A stretch of 64,000 bases of DNA from RUG563 sp045590215 (GTDB lineage Bacteria > Bacillota > Clostridia > Christensenellales > Aristaeellaceae): positions 92,140-156,139 of the forward strand of contig JAZNQO010000013.1 of assembly GCA_045590215.1 (NCBI GenBank). The letters run 5' to 3'. Shown here piece after piece: positions 16,295 to 24,771 of the stretch; within the stretch, counting starts at the first letter, position 1, and each line of letters begins with the position of its first letter. Both the position numbers and the translations under genes were made by a program. The notes below the pieces were generated by a model. That model did not search any database and was not told the DNA's origin. It was given only the letters and a program-made list of their open reading frames with translations.

Positions 16295-18583
16295 ATGGAA
16301 AAGCAGATTACAGGCTTGGATTTGACCATCATGGAGATGGCAAAACGCATTAAGGAGCTTCGGCAGATTGAAGGCATTTCGCCGCCCCAGATGGCGCAGA
16401 AGACGGGGGTCAGCGTTGCGGAATATCTGGCATGCGAATCGGGCGAGAGGGATTTGAACTTCGCATTCCTGTACCGCTGCGCCCAGGTATTCGGCGTGGA
16501 CGTGACGGATTTGATTCAAGGCTCCAGCCCCACGCTGACCACCTACGATTTGACAAGGGCAGGGGATGGCCAGCGCATCGAAAAGGCTAACGGCATGACC
16601 TACTATAACATGGCCGCTGCCTATAAAAACCGTATTGCCGAGCCTTTGTTTGTAAAGGCGGAATACGACGAAGACGCCCAACGGGAAGAAATTCCTTTGA
16701 CAACGCATGAAGGCCAGGAATTTGACTTGGTGCTCAAAGGACACTTGAAAGTGCAGATTGGCACGCATTATGAAATTCTGGGCCCCGGCGATACCATCTA
16801 TTACGATTCCAATTCTCCCCACGGCCTGCTGGCCGTTGGCGGCGAAGACTGCGAATTTTATGCCATTGTCTTAAACCCTGCCGATTATATCGCCCATACC
16901 GGCACGAAGGTGGAAATGCCTGCAGCAAAACGCCGGGAGCAGGACGATGAAAGGCGTGTTTGGGAAAGCTTCATCATTCCTGTGGAAGATGAAATCGGCG
17001 CGCTGAAGGGTATTTCCTATAAGAATGCGGATAAGTTCAATTTTGCCTTTGACGTGGTGGACGCTATCGCCGATAAGAACCCGGAAAAAACGGCTCTGAT
17101 GTACGTTTCGGAAGCGGGCGAAGAAAAGAACATCACTTTCAAGGAAGTGAAACGCAAGTCTAATCAGGCCTGCAATTACTTCCGCTCCATCGGCATCAAG
17201 CGTGGGGACAAGGTGATGCTGATCTTAAAGCGGCATTATCAGTTCTGGTACATCATCAACGCCCTGCATAAGCTGGGTGCGGTGGTGATTCTGGCCCCCA
17301 ACCAGCTTTTGAAAAAAGACATTGCCTATCGCTTTGAAGCGGCCGGGGTGAAAGCCATCATCTGCACCGGGGAAGGTACAGTGGCTGCAGAAGCGGAAGC
17401 CGCAGCCCTTGAATGCCCCTGCGTGGAGCACAAGATTATGGTGCATGGGCAGCGTGACGGCTGGCGTGATTTTGAAGAAGAGCATCTGGCCTATTCCACC
17501 CATTATGAACGGCCTGAAAACGCCCCCTGCGGCGATGAACTGATGCTCATGTTCTTTACCAGCGGCACTTCCGGCTATCCCAAGATTGCGGCGCATAGCT
17601 ATAAATATCCGCTGGGGCATTTTGTGACGGCACGGTATTGGCATCAGGTGGATCCGGACGGGCTGCATTTCTCCATTTCGGATACCGGCTGGGCCAAGAG
17701 CATGTGGGGGAAACTCTACGGCCAATGGCTGTGCGAAGCGGCTGTTTTCGTTTATGACTTTGACCGCTTCCATGCGGATAAGATTCTGCCGCTCTTTGCC
17801 AAGCACAAGATTACCACCTTCTGCGCACCGCCTACGATGCTGCGCATGATGATTAAGGAAGATTTGTCCCACTACGACCTTTCTTCCGTCAAGCACATGA
17901 CCACCGCCGGAGAAGCCTTGAACCCCGAAGTGTACCGCCGTTTCCTGGAAGCTACCGGCCTTTCCATCATGGAAGGCTTTGGCCAGACGGAAGGCACGGT
18001 ATTGGTGGCCAATACGGTTGGCATGACGCCGAGGCTCGGTTCCATGGGCAAGCCCGTTGCCTCTTACGATATCGACATTTTCGATGCGGACGGCAAGCCC
18101 TGCGCCGTGGGCGACAGCGGCGAAATCTGCATCCGGATGGAGAAGGGGCATCCCTGCGGTTTGGTGCAGGAATACTACGGCAATAAGGAAAAGACGGACG
18201 AAGTGTTCCGGGGCGGCCTCTATCACACCGGTGACGTGGCCTACAAGGACGAAGAAGGCTATTTCTGGTACGTCAGCCGCATTGATGACGTTATCAAGAG
18301 CAGCGGCTATCGCATCGGCCCCTTTGAAATCGAAAACGTGATTATGGAACTGCCTTATGTGCTGGAATGCGGCGTATCCGCAGAGCCGGATCCCCTGCGT
18401 GGGCAGGTGGTGAAGGCCAGTATCGTGCTCACCAAGGGCACCGAAGGCACGGAAGAACTGAAGAAAGAAATTCAGAACTATGTAAAGACCCACACCGCTC
18501 CTTATAAATATCCCCGCATCGTGGTCTTCCGGGACAGCCTGCCCAAAACCGTTTCCGGCAAGATTCAGCGAAATCAGCTGTAA
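16295..18583 (+). CDS. XRE-HTH / cupin / acyl-CoA synthetase fusion (Val T-box)
   Basis: A 762-residue paralogue of the fusion just upstream with the same three parts. The HTH is MAKRIKELRQIEGISPPQMA (residues ~11-60). The cupin has HEGQEFDLVLKGHLKV and SPHGLLAVG. The ANL ligase has FFTSGTSGYPK (~418), GFGQTEG, YHTGD, SRIDDVIKSSGYRIGP and SGKIQRN. The last ~100 residues are almost the same in the two proteins, while HTH and cupin diverge, suggesting duplication and then separate ligand or operator specificity. I infer isobutyrate activation from the Val T-box and the VOR genes behind it. The start follows GGTGGAGG. Confidence 0.88.
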   Translation: MEKQITGLDLTIMEMAKRIKELRQIEGISPPQMAQKTGVSVAEYLACESGERDLNFAFLYRCAQVFGVDVTDLIQGSSPTLTTYDLTRAGDGQRIEKANGMTYYNMAAAYKNRIAEPLFVKAEYDEDAQREEIPLTTHEGQEFDLVLKGHLKVQIGTHYEILGPGDTIYYDSNSPHGLLAVGGEDCEFYAIVLNPADYIAHTGTKVEMPAAKRREQDDERRVWESFIIPVEDEIGALKGISYKNADKFNFAFDVVDAIADKNPEKTALMYVSEAGEEKNITFKEVKRKSNQACNYFRSIGIKRGDKVMLILKRHYQFWYIINALHKLGAVVILAPNQLLKKDIAYRFEAAGVKAIICTGEGTVAAEAEAAALECPCVEHKIMVHGQRDGWRDFEEEHLAYSTHYERPENAPCGDELMLMFFTSGTSGYPKIAAHSYKYPLGHFVTARYWHQVDPDGLHFSISDTGWAKSMWGKLYGQWLCEAAVFVYDFDRFHADKILPLFAKHKITTFCAPPTMLRMMIKEDLSHYDLSSVKHMTTAGEALNPEVYRRFLEATGLSIMEGFGQTEGTVLVANTVGMTPRLGSMGKPVASYDIDIFDADGKPCAVGDSGEICIRMEKGHPCGLVQEYYGNKEKTDEVFRGGLYHTGDVAYKDEEGYFWYVSRIDDVIKSSGYRIGPFEIENVIMELPYVLECGVSAEPDPLRGQVVKASIVLTKGTEGTEELKKEIQNYVKTHTAPYKYPRIVVFRDSLPKTVSGKIQRNQL

Positions 18584-18594
18584 CGGAGGGCAGA

Positions 18595-19257
18595 ATGCAA
18601 GCAAGAAGAGTGACGCTCTTTGCCGGGCATTACGGCAGCGGAAAAACCAATATTGCCGTGAACTTTGCCCTGCAGCTGGCGAAAGAAGGAAAGGCTGTTA
18701 CCTTGGCGGATATGGACATCGTGAACCCCTATTACCGCTCTAAAGATTCAGCCAAAGACCTGGAAGCGGCAGGCATCCGGGTAATTGCATCGGCCTATGC
18801 CAATACAAACGTGGATGTGCCGGCATTGCCCCAGGAAATGTACGCCGTGACGGAAGACAAGAGCCGCTATGCGGTATTGGACGTGGGCGGCGACGACCGG
18901 GGTGCCTTGGCCCTTGGCAGATACGCCCCGGCCATCAAGGAAGAAAATGATTACCACATGATTTATGTGTTCAATGCGTCGAGGCCGCTGAGCCGTACGG
19001 CAGAAGCAGCCCTGGAAATCATGGGGGAAATCGAAACCGCCGGAGGCATTCCCTTTACCGCCATCGTGAATAACACCAACCTTGGCAAGGAAACGGACTG
19101 GAAAACGGTGGAGGCTTCCAAAGCGGAAGCAGAAAAATTATCCAAGATCAGCGGCCTGCCGCTTCTCTTCACAGCGGTGGAGAAAAGCGTGCTGCCGATC
19201 CATATGCAGGCGGAGAAAGCGTATTTTCCGCTGAAACTGCAAAAAACCATCTGGTGA
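18595..19257 (+). CDS. MinD/ParA-like P-loop ATPase of the VOR operon
   Basis: A 220-residue SIMIBI-type ATPase. The N-terminal P-loop is FAGHYGSGKTNIAVNFAL; the signature first lysine of true ParA/MinD (KGG) is missing. It continues with VTLADMDIVNPYYRSKD and the strand YAVLDVGGDDRGALALGRY. ATP-binding proteins of this kind occur beside 2-oxoacid:ferredoxin oxidoreductase genes, but their function is unsettled. Roles in Fe-S cluster handling or assembly of the complex are guesses. It begins 11 bases after the synthetase stop with a GGAGGG site and is followed by the ferredoxin-like subunit gene. Confidence 0.75.
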   Translation: MQARRVTLFAGHYGSGKTNIAVNFALQLAKEGKAVTLADMDIVNPYYRSKDSAKDLEAAGIRVIASAYANTNVDVPALPQEMYAVTEDKSRYAVLDVGGDDRGALALGRYAPAIKEENDYHMIYVFNASRPLSRTAEAALEIMGEIETAGGIPFTAIVNNTNLGKETDWKTVEASKAEAEKLSKISGLPLLFTAVEKSVLPIHMQAEKAYFPLKLQKTIW

Positions 19258-19274
19258 GAAGGAGAGAGGAACAA

Positions 19275-19481
19275 ATGGCAAAGCTTACGTTCAAAAAAGA
19301 CCTTTGCAAGGGCTGCGGCCTGTGCATCAAGGCTTGCCCCAAGGGGCTGATCAGCCTTTCTAAAGACGAGATCAACCAGAAGGGTCATCACCCGGCAGAA
19401 ATTACAGAGCAGGAAAAGTGCATCGGCTGCGCCTTCTGTGCCACCATGTGCCCGGACTGCGTGATTACGGTAGAAAAGTGA
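19275..19481 (+). CDS. 2-oxoacid:ferredoxin oxidoreductase delta (2x[4Fe-4S]) subunit
   Basis: A 68-residue ferredoxin-like protein with two cluster motifs, CKGCGLCIKACPKG and CIGCAFCATMCPDC, as in VorD/KorD-type delta subunits that pass electrons between the TPP site and external ferredoxin. A GTG frame start at 19254 overlaps the upstream stop and is rejected in favour of the ATG at 19275, which follows GAAGGAGAGAGG. Fourteen bases separate it from the alpha subunit gene. Confidence 0.92.
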   Translation: MAKLTFKKDLCKGCGLCIKACPKGLISLSKDEINQKGHHPAEITEQEKCIGCAFCATMCPDCVITVEK

Positions 19482-19494
19482 GGAGGGAAACAAA

Positions 19495-20556
19495 ATGGCT
19501 GAAAAAATCCTGATGAAAGGGAACGAAGCATTGGCAGAAGCCGCCATCATGGCCGGTTGCCGTCATTACTTCGGCTATCCCATTACCCCCCAGACAGAAG
19601 TGGCGGCCTATATGGCCAAGCGGATGCCCAAGATTGGCGGCGTATTCCTGCAGGCGGAAAGCGAAATTGCAGCCATCAATATGGTGATCGGTGCTGCCGC
19701 TGCCGGTAAGCGTGCCATGACATCCTCTTCCAGCCCCGGCATTTCCCTCAAGAGCGAAGGCATTTCCTATATGGCTGGCTGCGATCTGCCTGCCCTGATT
19801 GTAAACGTGCAGCGCGGCGGCCCCGGCCTTGGCGGCATTCAGCCCAGCCAGAGCGATTATTTCCAGGCCACCTGCGGCGGCGGCCACGGCGATTTCCATC
19901 TGCTGGTGCTGGCTCCTTCCTCTGTGCAGGAAATGGCAGACCTGGTGGCCAAGGGCTTTGACCTTGCCGAAAAGTATCGCATGCCCTGCATGCTGCTGGC
20001 CGACGGCACCATGGGCCAGATGATGGAACCCGTTTCCTTGGAAGAAGCGAAGGTGGAAGAGCATGATAAGTCCTGGGCTCTCACCGGCACCAAGGGTGAA
20101 CGCAAGCCCAACATCATCAATTCTCTGGCTCTCCAGCCCAACGAACTGGAACAGTGGAACGAAGACCGTTTCAATCGGTATGAAATCGTAAAAGAAAACG
20201 AGCAGATGGCGGAAAGCTATCTGATGGATGATGCGGAATACTGTGTAGTGGCTTTCGGCATTGCTGCCCGTGTGAGCCAGAATGCCGTAGACGCTGCCCG
20301 TGCCAAGGGCATCAAGGTGGGCATGATTCGCCCCATCACCCTGTGGCCTTTCCCGGAAAAGGTGCTGAAGGCTGCTACCGAAAAATGCAAGGCGTTCCTT
20401 TCCGTGGAGCTGAACATGGGTCAGATGATTAAGGACGTGAAGCTGGCTATCGACTGCAAAAAGCCTGTGGATCTGTGCTACCGCACCGGCGGCATGATTC
20501 CCAGCCCCGAAGAAGTGCTGGCTGCTATCGAGAAAATGCAGAAGGAGGGCAAATAA
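19495..20556 (+). CDS. vorB: 2-oxoisovalerate-type ferredoxin oxidoreductase, alpha subunit (VorB)
   Basis: The 353-residue alpha subunit carries the pyrimidine-binding domain of the TPP enzyme (MKGNEALAEAAIMAGCRHYFGY, continuing PITPQTE) and the transketolase-C-like domain II toward the C-terminus (YCVVAFGIAARVSQNAVDAA). It most resembles VorB-type rather than pyruvate-type subunits. The KOR/IOR alternatives cannot be excluded by eye. The complex interconverts branched 2-oxoacids with acyl-CoA, CO2 and reduced ferredoxin. The neighbouring acyl-CoA synthetase and aminotransferase suggest the carboxylating direction. Confidence 0.88.
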   Translation: MAEKILMKGNEALAEAAIMAGCRHYFGYPITPQTEVAAYMAKRMPKIGGVFLQAESEIAAINMVIGAAAAGKRAMTSSSSPGISLKSEGISYMAGCDLPALIVNVQRGGPGLGGIQPSQSDYFQATCGGGHGDFHLLVLAPSSVQEMADLVAKGFDLAEKYRMPCMLLADGTMGQMMEPVSLEEAKVEEHDKSWALTGTKGERKPNIINSLALQPNELEQWNEDRFNRYEIVKENEQMAESYLMDDAEYCVVAFGIAARVSQNAVDAARAKGIKVGMIRPITLWPFPEKVLKAATEKCKAFLSVELNMGQMIKDVKLAIDCKKPVDLCYRTGGMIPSPEEVLAAIEKMQKEGK

Positions 20557-20557
20557 G

Positions 20558-21310
20558 ATGATCGTATTTGATAAACCCAAGGCTTTGACGGATGCGCCCC
20601 TGCATTATTGCCCCGGCTGCACCCACGGCATTATTCACCGCTTGGTGGCAGAGGCCATTGACAAGCTGGAAATCGGCGGCGAAACCATCGGCGTTGCCAG
20701 CGTTGGATGCTCCGTGTTTACCTACAACTATTTCAACGTGGATATGGTGCAGGCAGCGCACGGCCGTGCTCCGGCGGTTGCCACCGGCGTAAAGCGTGCC
20801 GATCCTTCCAAAATCGTGTTTACCTATCAGGGCGACGGCGACCTTGCTTCCATCGGCATGGCGGAAACGGTGCACGCTGCTGCCCGTGGGGAAAACATCA
20901 CGGTGATTTTCGTCAATAACGCCATTTACGGCATGACCGGCGGCCAGATGGCTCCCACCTCTTTGCCCGGTCAGGTTACCCAGACCAGCCCCTATGGCCG
21001 TGATACCAATACGGTTGGTTTCCCGGTGAAGGTGTGCGAGCTGCTTTCCACGCTCGACGGCGCAGGGTATATTGAACGTGTGGCTGTGAACAACGTGAAA
21101 AACGTGAAAAACGCCAAGAAGGCCATCGAAAAGGCTTTCCGCAATCAGGTGGAAGGCAAGGGCTTCAGCCTGATCGAAGTGGTGTCCACCTGTCCCACCA
21201 ACTGGGGCAAGACCCCCGAAGGGGCTCTGGAATGGCTGGAAGAAAATATGCTGCCCTATTACCCCTTGGGCGTGTATAAAGACAAATTCAGCGAGGAGGC
21301 TGCCAAATGA
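20558..21310 (+). CDS. 2-oxoacid:ferredoxin oxidoreductase, beta (TPP) subunit
   Basis: The 250-residue beta subunit binds TPP and Mg. It has HYCPGCTHGIIHRLVAEA at the N-terminus, ASVGCSVF, then the TPP motif YQGDGDLASIGMAETVHAA with NAIYGMTGGQMAPT completing the metal site. There is no cluster motif of its own, in keeping with a separate delta subunit. The start is one base after the alpha stop, with GGAGGG inside the end of alpha. It overlaps the gamma gene by four bases. Confidence 0.92.
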   Translation: MIVFDKPKALTDAPLHYCPGCTHGIIHRLVAEAIDKLEIGGETIGVASVGCSVFTYNYFNVDMVQAAHGRAPAVATGVKRADPSKIVFTYQGDGDLASIGMAETVHAAARGENITVIFVNNAIYGMTGGQMAPTSLPGQVTQTSPYGRDTNTVGFPVKVCELLSTLDGAGYIERVAVNNVKNVKNAKKAIEKAFRNQVEGKGFSLIEVVSTCPTNWGKTPEGALEWLEENMLPYYPLGVYKDKFSEEAAK

Positions 21311-21846
21311 AAACGACCGAAGTATTGATCGCCGGTTTCGGCGGACAGGGCATTCTCTTTGCCGGTAAATTCCTGGCCTATGCCGCCCTTTTGCAGGGCC
21401 GCAATGTGAGCTGGCTGCCGTCCTACGGCCCCGAAATGCGCGGCGGTACGGCCAACTGCTCCATCATCCTCAGCGATGCGCAGGTGGGTTCTCCCATCGT
21501 GTCCAAGCCGGATATCCTGATTGCCATGAACCTGCCTTCCTTGGATAAATACGAGCAGGAAGCCAAGAGCGGTGCATCCATCTTTGTGGATTCTTCTCTG
21601 ATTGGTCGGAAGGTTACAAGGGATGACGTGAATGTGTATTACATCCCTGCCACCCAGCTGTCCACCGACAATGGCTTGGAAACGCTGGCTAATATGATTC
21701 TGCTGGGCAAGGTCATCAAAGAAACGGGCGTCATTCCCGAAGACATGATTGAGCCTGCGCTGAAAAAGGTAGTTTCCGCCCGTCATGCTTGGCTGCTTGA
21801 AAAGAATATTGAAGCCATGAACTTGGGTAAAAATTATAAGGAGTGA
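21307..21846 (+). CDS. 2-oxoacid:ferredoxin oxidoreductase, gamma subunit
   Basis: The 179-residue gamma subunit (POR domain) has [19 protein letters not shown] at the N-terminus, [18 protein letters not shown] and [14 protein letters not shown], which are typical. It completes a four-subunit enzyme encoded in the order delta-alpha-beta-gamma. The ATGA overlap with the beta gene implies coupled translation. The aminotransferase gene follows after six bases. Confidence 0.92.
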   Translation: MKTTEVLIAGFGGQGILFAGKFLAYAALLQGRNVSWLPSYGPEMRGGTANCSIILSDAQVGSPIVSKPDILIAMNLPSLDKYEQEAKSGASIFVDSSLIGRKVTRDDVNVYYIPATQLSTDNGLETLANMILLGKVIKETGVIPEDMIEPALKKVVSARHAWLLEKNIEAMNLGKNYKE

Positions 21847-21852
21847 AAAAAG

Positions 21853-22929
21853 ATGCTGGATATTAAAATCACATTGACGGATCATCCGGCGAAAAAGCCG
21901 GAAGCAGGCCAGCCTCTGGGATTTGGCAAGATTTTTACCGATCACATGTTTGTGATGAATTACACCGAAGGCCAGGGCTGGCATGACGCCCGCATTGTGC
22001 CCTATGACAAGATTGAGCTGTATCCCTCTGCCATGGTGTTCCACTATGGTCAGGAAATGTTTGAAGGGTTGAAGGCCTATAAGGGCGAAGACGGCAAGGC
22101 GTATCTGTTCCGTCCCGATATGAATGCCAAGCGTGCCAATGCTTCCAACGAACGTCTGTGCATTCCCCAGATTCCCGAAGATGATTTCGTGCAGGCCGTG
22201 AAGGCTCTGGTGAAGGTGGATCAGGATTGGATTCCTTCCGAGCCCGGAACCAGCCTCTATGTTCGTCCCTTCGTGATTGCGACGGACGAATTCCTGGGCG
22301 TTGCCCCCAGCAAGACGTATCTTTTCATGATCATCCTGTCTCCCTCCGGGGCTTACTATGCCAGCGGCCTGAACCCCGTGGGCATCTGGATTGAAGATGA
22401 ATACGTCCGTGCTGTCCGTGGCGGCATCGGCTTTGCCAAGACCGGCGGTAACTACGCCGCTTCCCTGATTGCCCAGATGAAGGCCCATGACGCCGGGTTC
22501 AGCCAGGTGCTGTGGCTGGACGGCGTGGAACGCAAGTATATCGAAGAAGTGGGTGCCATGAACATCTTCTTCAAGATTGCAGGCAAGATTGTCACCCCGG
22601 CTCTCTCCGGCTCCATCCTGCCCGGCATTACCCGCAATTCCGTCATCACCCTGTGCAAGGACTGGGGTTATGAAGTGGAAGAGCGGAAGATTTCTGTGGA
22701 CGAGCTGATCGCCGCTCAAAAGAACGGCACGCTGGAAGAAGTGTTCGGCACGGGCACTGCCGCTGTTATTTCTCCCGTTGGGAAGCTGCGGTATGTGGAT
22801 GACGTGATGACCATCGGCGATGGCAGCATCGGGGAAGTTTCCCAGAAGCTGTATGACACTGTAACCGGCATTCAGACCGGCAAAGTGGCCGATCCCTACG
22901 GCAACTGGCACGTTTGCGTAGAAGACTAA
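21853..22929 (+). CDS. ilvE: Branched-chain amino acid aminotransferase
   Basis: A fold-type IV PLP aminotransferase of 358 residues resembling the larger BCAT class. Visible are FHYGQEMFEGLKAYKG, RPDMNAKRANASNERLCIP, YVRPFVIATDEFLGV, the PLP-lysine region GFAKTGGNYAAS, and EEVGAMNIFF with the phosphate-binding GTGTAAVISPVG near the C-terminus. It makes Val, Ile or Leu from the matching 2-oxoacid and glutamate. As the last gene of the Val T-box operon it would take the product of VOR directly. A terminator follows. Confidence 0.96.
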   Translation: MLDIKITLTDHPAKKPEAGQPLGFGKIFTDHMFVMNYTEGQGWHDARIVPYDKIELYPSAMVFHYGQEMFEGLKAYKGEDGKAYLFRPDMNAKRANASNERLCIPQIPEDDFVQAVKALVKVDQDWIPSEPGTSLYVRPFVIATDEFLGVAPSKTYLFMIILSPSGAYYASGLNPVGIWIEDEYVRAVRGGIGFAKTGGNYAASLIAQMKAHDAGFSQVLWLDGVERKYIEEVGAMNIFFKIAGKIVTPALSGSILPGITRNSVITLCKDWGYEVEERKISVDELIAAQKNGTLEEVFGTGTAAVISPVGKLRYVDDVMTIGDGSIGEVSQKLYDTVTGIQTGKVADPYGNWHVCVED

Positions 22930-22944
22930 AATACAATGAAATGC

Positions 22945-22980
22945 AAAGCCACGGTTTCTTTGAATGCCGTGGCTTTCTTT
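22945..22980 (+). terminator. Terminator of the Val T-box/VOR operon
   Basis: AAAGCCACGG (22945-22954) pairs with CCGTGGCTTT (22967-22976) around a 12-base loop, running into CTTT. Confidence 0.85.
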
Positions 22981-22999
22981 ATAGAAAGGGGAGGGCAGA

Positions 23000-23848
23000 A
23001 TGATCCGTTTTCTGGTGTTTGGCGATCTGCATATGGAAGATTGCGCGGACGGAATGCAGCGGCTGGAACGCATTCTGAACCATGCGAAAGAAGAACAGGT
23101 AGATTTCATTGTATCGCTGGGGGATTTATGCTTTCCTACGGTAGAACACATTCCGGTCATGGAAATGATCCGCTCCTGCGGTATTCCGGTGCATCACACC
23201 ATCGGGAACCATGATGTGCAGGATTGGGAAATTGAACAATCTTTGCAGTTCCTGGGGAAGGAAAAGCCTTACGAGGCTTTTGAAGCAGGGGAATATAAGT
23301 TTATCATTCTGGATACCTGCTATTGGAAAAGCGAAAACGGAGAATATCATTTTCCCAACAAGCAGCGTATTCCGTCTCTGTATCCCTGGGTGCCTGAGGA
23401 GCAGCAGGTTTGGCTGAAAGAGCAAATGAGCGACGGGAAAAAGTACATCGTATTTTCCCACATGAGCTTGGTGAACCCCTTTATGCGGCGGGGCATTGCT
23501 AACAAAGAGGAGATTCAGCGAATCTTTGAAGGGAAAGACGTGCTGTTGTGCATGAACGGGCACGACCACGGCAGTGATTTGAAGGAAATAAACGGTGTGC
23601 CGTATTATACGGTCAGCTCCGCTTCTCAATTTTGTTACTGGAGCGCGGATGGCAGTCAGGTGGAAAATCTGTTTTACAGGGATCCCTTGCACGTGATCGT
23701 GGAACTGGATGAGGATGAAATCCGCATTCAGGGAATGGAAAGCGATTTTGAGGATCTCCGGCCGGAAGATGTGGGCATATACGATTACCGCTGGAACGGG
23801 GTGGATGTGCATCCGGCTGCGAAAAGCTATGTGCTGAATAGAAAATAA
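23000..23848 (+). CDS. Calcineurin-like metallophosphoesterase
   Basis: A cytosolic 282-residue protein with the five metallophosphoesterase motifs in order: FGDLHME (~8-13), GDLCFP (~40), GNHDVQ (~74), VFSHMS (~152) and NGHDHGSD (~192). All metal ligands appear present, so it should be an active two-metal phosphoesterase; the substrate is unknown. The start follows GGGGAGGG. A second, internally deleted copy of this gene lies at 61737-61883. Confidence 0.88.
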   Translation: MIRFLVFGDLHMEDCADGMQRLERILNHAKEEQVDFIVSLGDLCFPTVEHIPVMEMIRSCGIPVHHTIGNHDVQDWEIEQSLQFLGKEKPYEAFEAGEYKFIILDTCYWKSENGEYHFPNKQRIPSLYPWVPEEQQVWLKEQMSDGKKYIVFSHMSLVNPFMRRGIANKEEIQRIFEGKDVLLCMNGHDHGSDLKEINGVPYYTVSSASQFCYWSADGSQVENLFYRDPLHVIVELDEDEIRIQGMESDFEDLRPEDVGIYDYRWNGVDVHPAAKSYVLNRK

Positions 23849-23851
23849 GGG

Positions 23852-23884
23852 AAAACCCTCTGCTGGATAACGGCGGAGGGTTTT
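23852..23884 (+). terminator. Hairpin terminator after the metallophosphoesterase
   Basis: AAAACCCTCTGC (23852-23863) pairs with GCGGAGGGTTTT (23873-23884) around a nine-base loop. The T-run is only four bases long, so efficiency may be partial. Confidence 0.7.
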
Positions 23885-23898
23885 GCTTGGTATAATGC

Positions 23899-23927
23899 TT
23901 GTGAAAAAGAACAGACTGTGGTATGAT
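23899..23927 (+). promoter_or_regulatory. Sigma-A promoter of the 23965 methyltransferase
   Basis: TTGTGA (23899-23904), 17-base spacer, TATGAT (23922-23927). The -10 covers an in-frame ATG at 23923, which therefore cannot be the start of the methyltransferase. Confidence 0.7.
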
Positions 23928-23964
23928 TAAAGATGCGTATAGTACGAAAAAGGAGATGGGAAAG

Positions 23965-24750
23965 TTGGCTTCGATACAGGGACTTGGATGGACGTTTGAC
24001 ACAGTGGCGAATCTATACGAAAAACTGCGGCCGGGGTATGTGGAAGCAATGTATCGGGATATATTTTCCTATCGCCCCATCACAGAAAAAAGCAAGGCAA
24101 TTGAAGTGGGCATCGGCGGCGGTCAGGCTACGAAACCTGTATTGAAAACGGGCTGTCAAGTGATGGCCGTAGAACCGGGAGAGAACTTCTGCAGTCTGTG
24201 CAAAGAAAGGTTCAAAAGTTATCCCGGCTTTTCCGTGATGCAGGGAAAATTTGAAGAAGTGACACTGGAAAAGGAAAAATATGATCTTGTGTATTCCGGC
24301 TCGGCCTTTCATTGGGTGCCGGAGGAAGAGGGATACAAAAAGGTGTATGACATTCTGAAAAAAGGCGGTGCTTTTGCCCGGTTTGCCAATCATCCTTATA
24401 AAGATAAATCAAGGCCGGGGATGCACGAGGCCTTACAGGCGGTGTATGCCATCTATATGCCTGGCAGCCTTGCTTCCGATGAATATACGGAGGAAGCGGC
24501 CTATAACCGGGCACAGATTGCGGCGAAATATGGCTTTGAGGATATTCAATATCATCTCTATCGCAGAACAAGGGATTTTACAGCGGCAGAATATGTGAAA
24601 TTGCTTGGCACTTATTCCAATCATATCGTTATTGAAGAAAAAACCAGAGGGAAATTTTTTAGTGAAATTGAATCGGCCATCAACAGTCTGGGCGGCATGA
24701 TTACCATTTTCGATACCATTGATCTGGAACTTTGCAGAAAGCCGGAATAA
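23965..24750 (+). CDS. Class I SAM-dependent methyltransferase
   Basis: About 260 residues. Motif I is AIEVGIGGGQATKPVL, motif II is VMAVEPGENF, and YDLVYSGSAFHWV is the post-I/motif IV region, a combination typical of Methyltransf_11/25 enzymes related to trans-aconitate or polyketide-type methyltransferases. The substrate is unknown. I favour a TTG start at 23965 because AAAGGAG sits nine bases before it. The ATG at 23956 directly abuts that site and the ATG at 23923 lies inside the promoter. Confidence 0.78.
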   Translation: MASIQGLGWTFDTVANLYEKLRPGYVEAMYRDIFSYRPITEKSKAIEVGIGGGQATKPVLKTGCQVMAVEPGENFCSLCKERFKSYPGFSVMQGKFEEVTLEKEKYDLVYSGSAFHWVPEEEGYKKVYDILKKGGAFARFANHPYKDKSRPGMHEALQAVYAIYMPGSLASDEYTEEAAYNRAQIAAKYGFEDIQYHLYRRTRDFTAAEYVKLLGTYSNHIVIEEKTRGKFFSEIESAINSLGGMITIFDTIDLELCRKPE

Positions 24751-24771
24751 AACGCATTTGGGAGAAGAAAC

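Noticed and set aside
23923..23955. ATG start for the 23965 methyltransferase
   Set aside because: This ATG lies inside the -10 element of the promoter, so it would not be in the mRNA.
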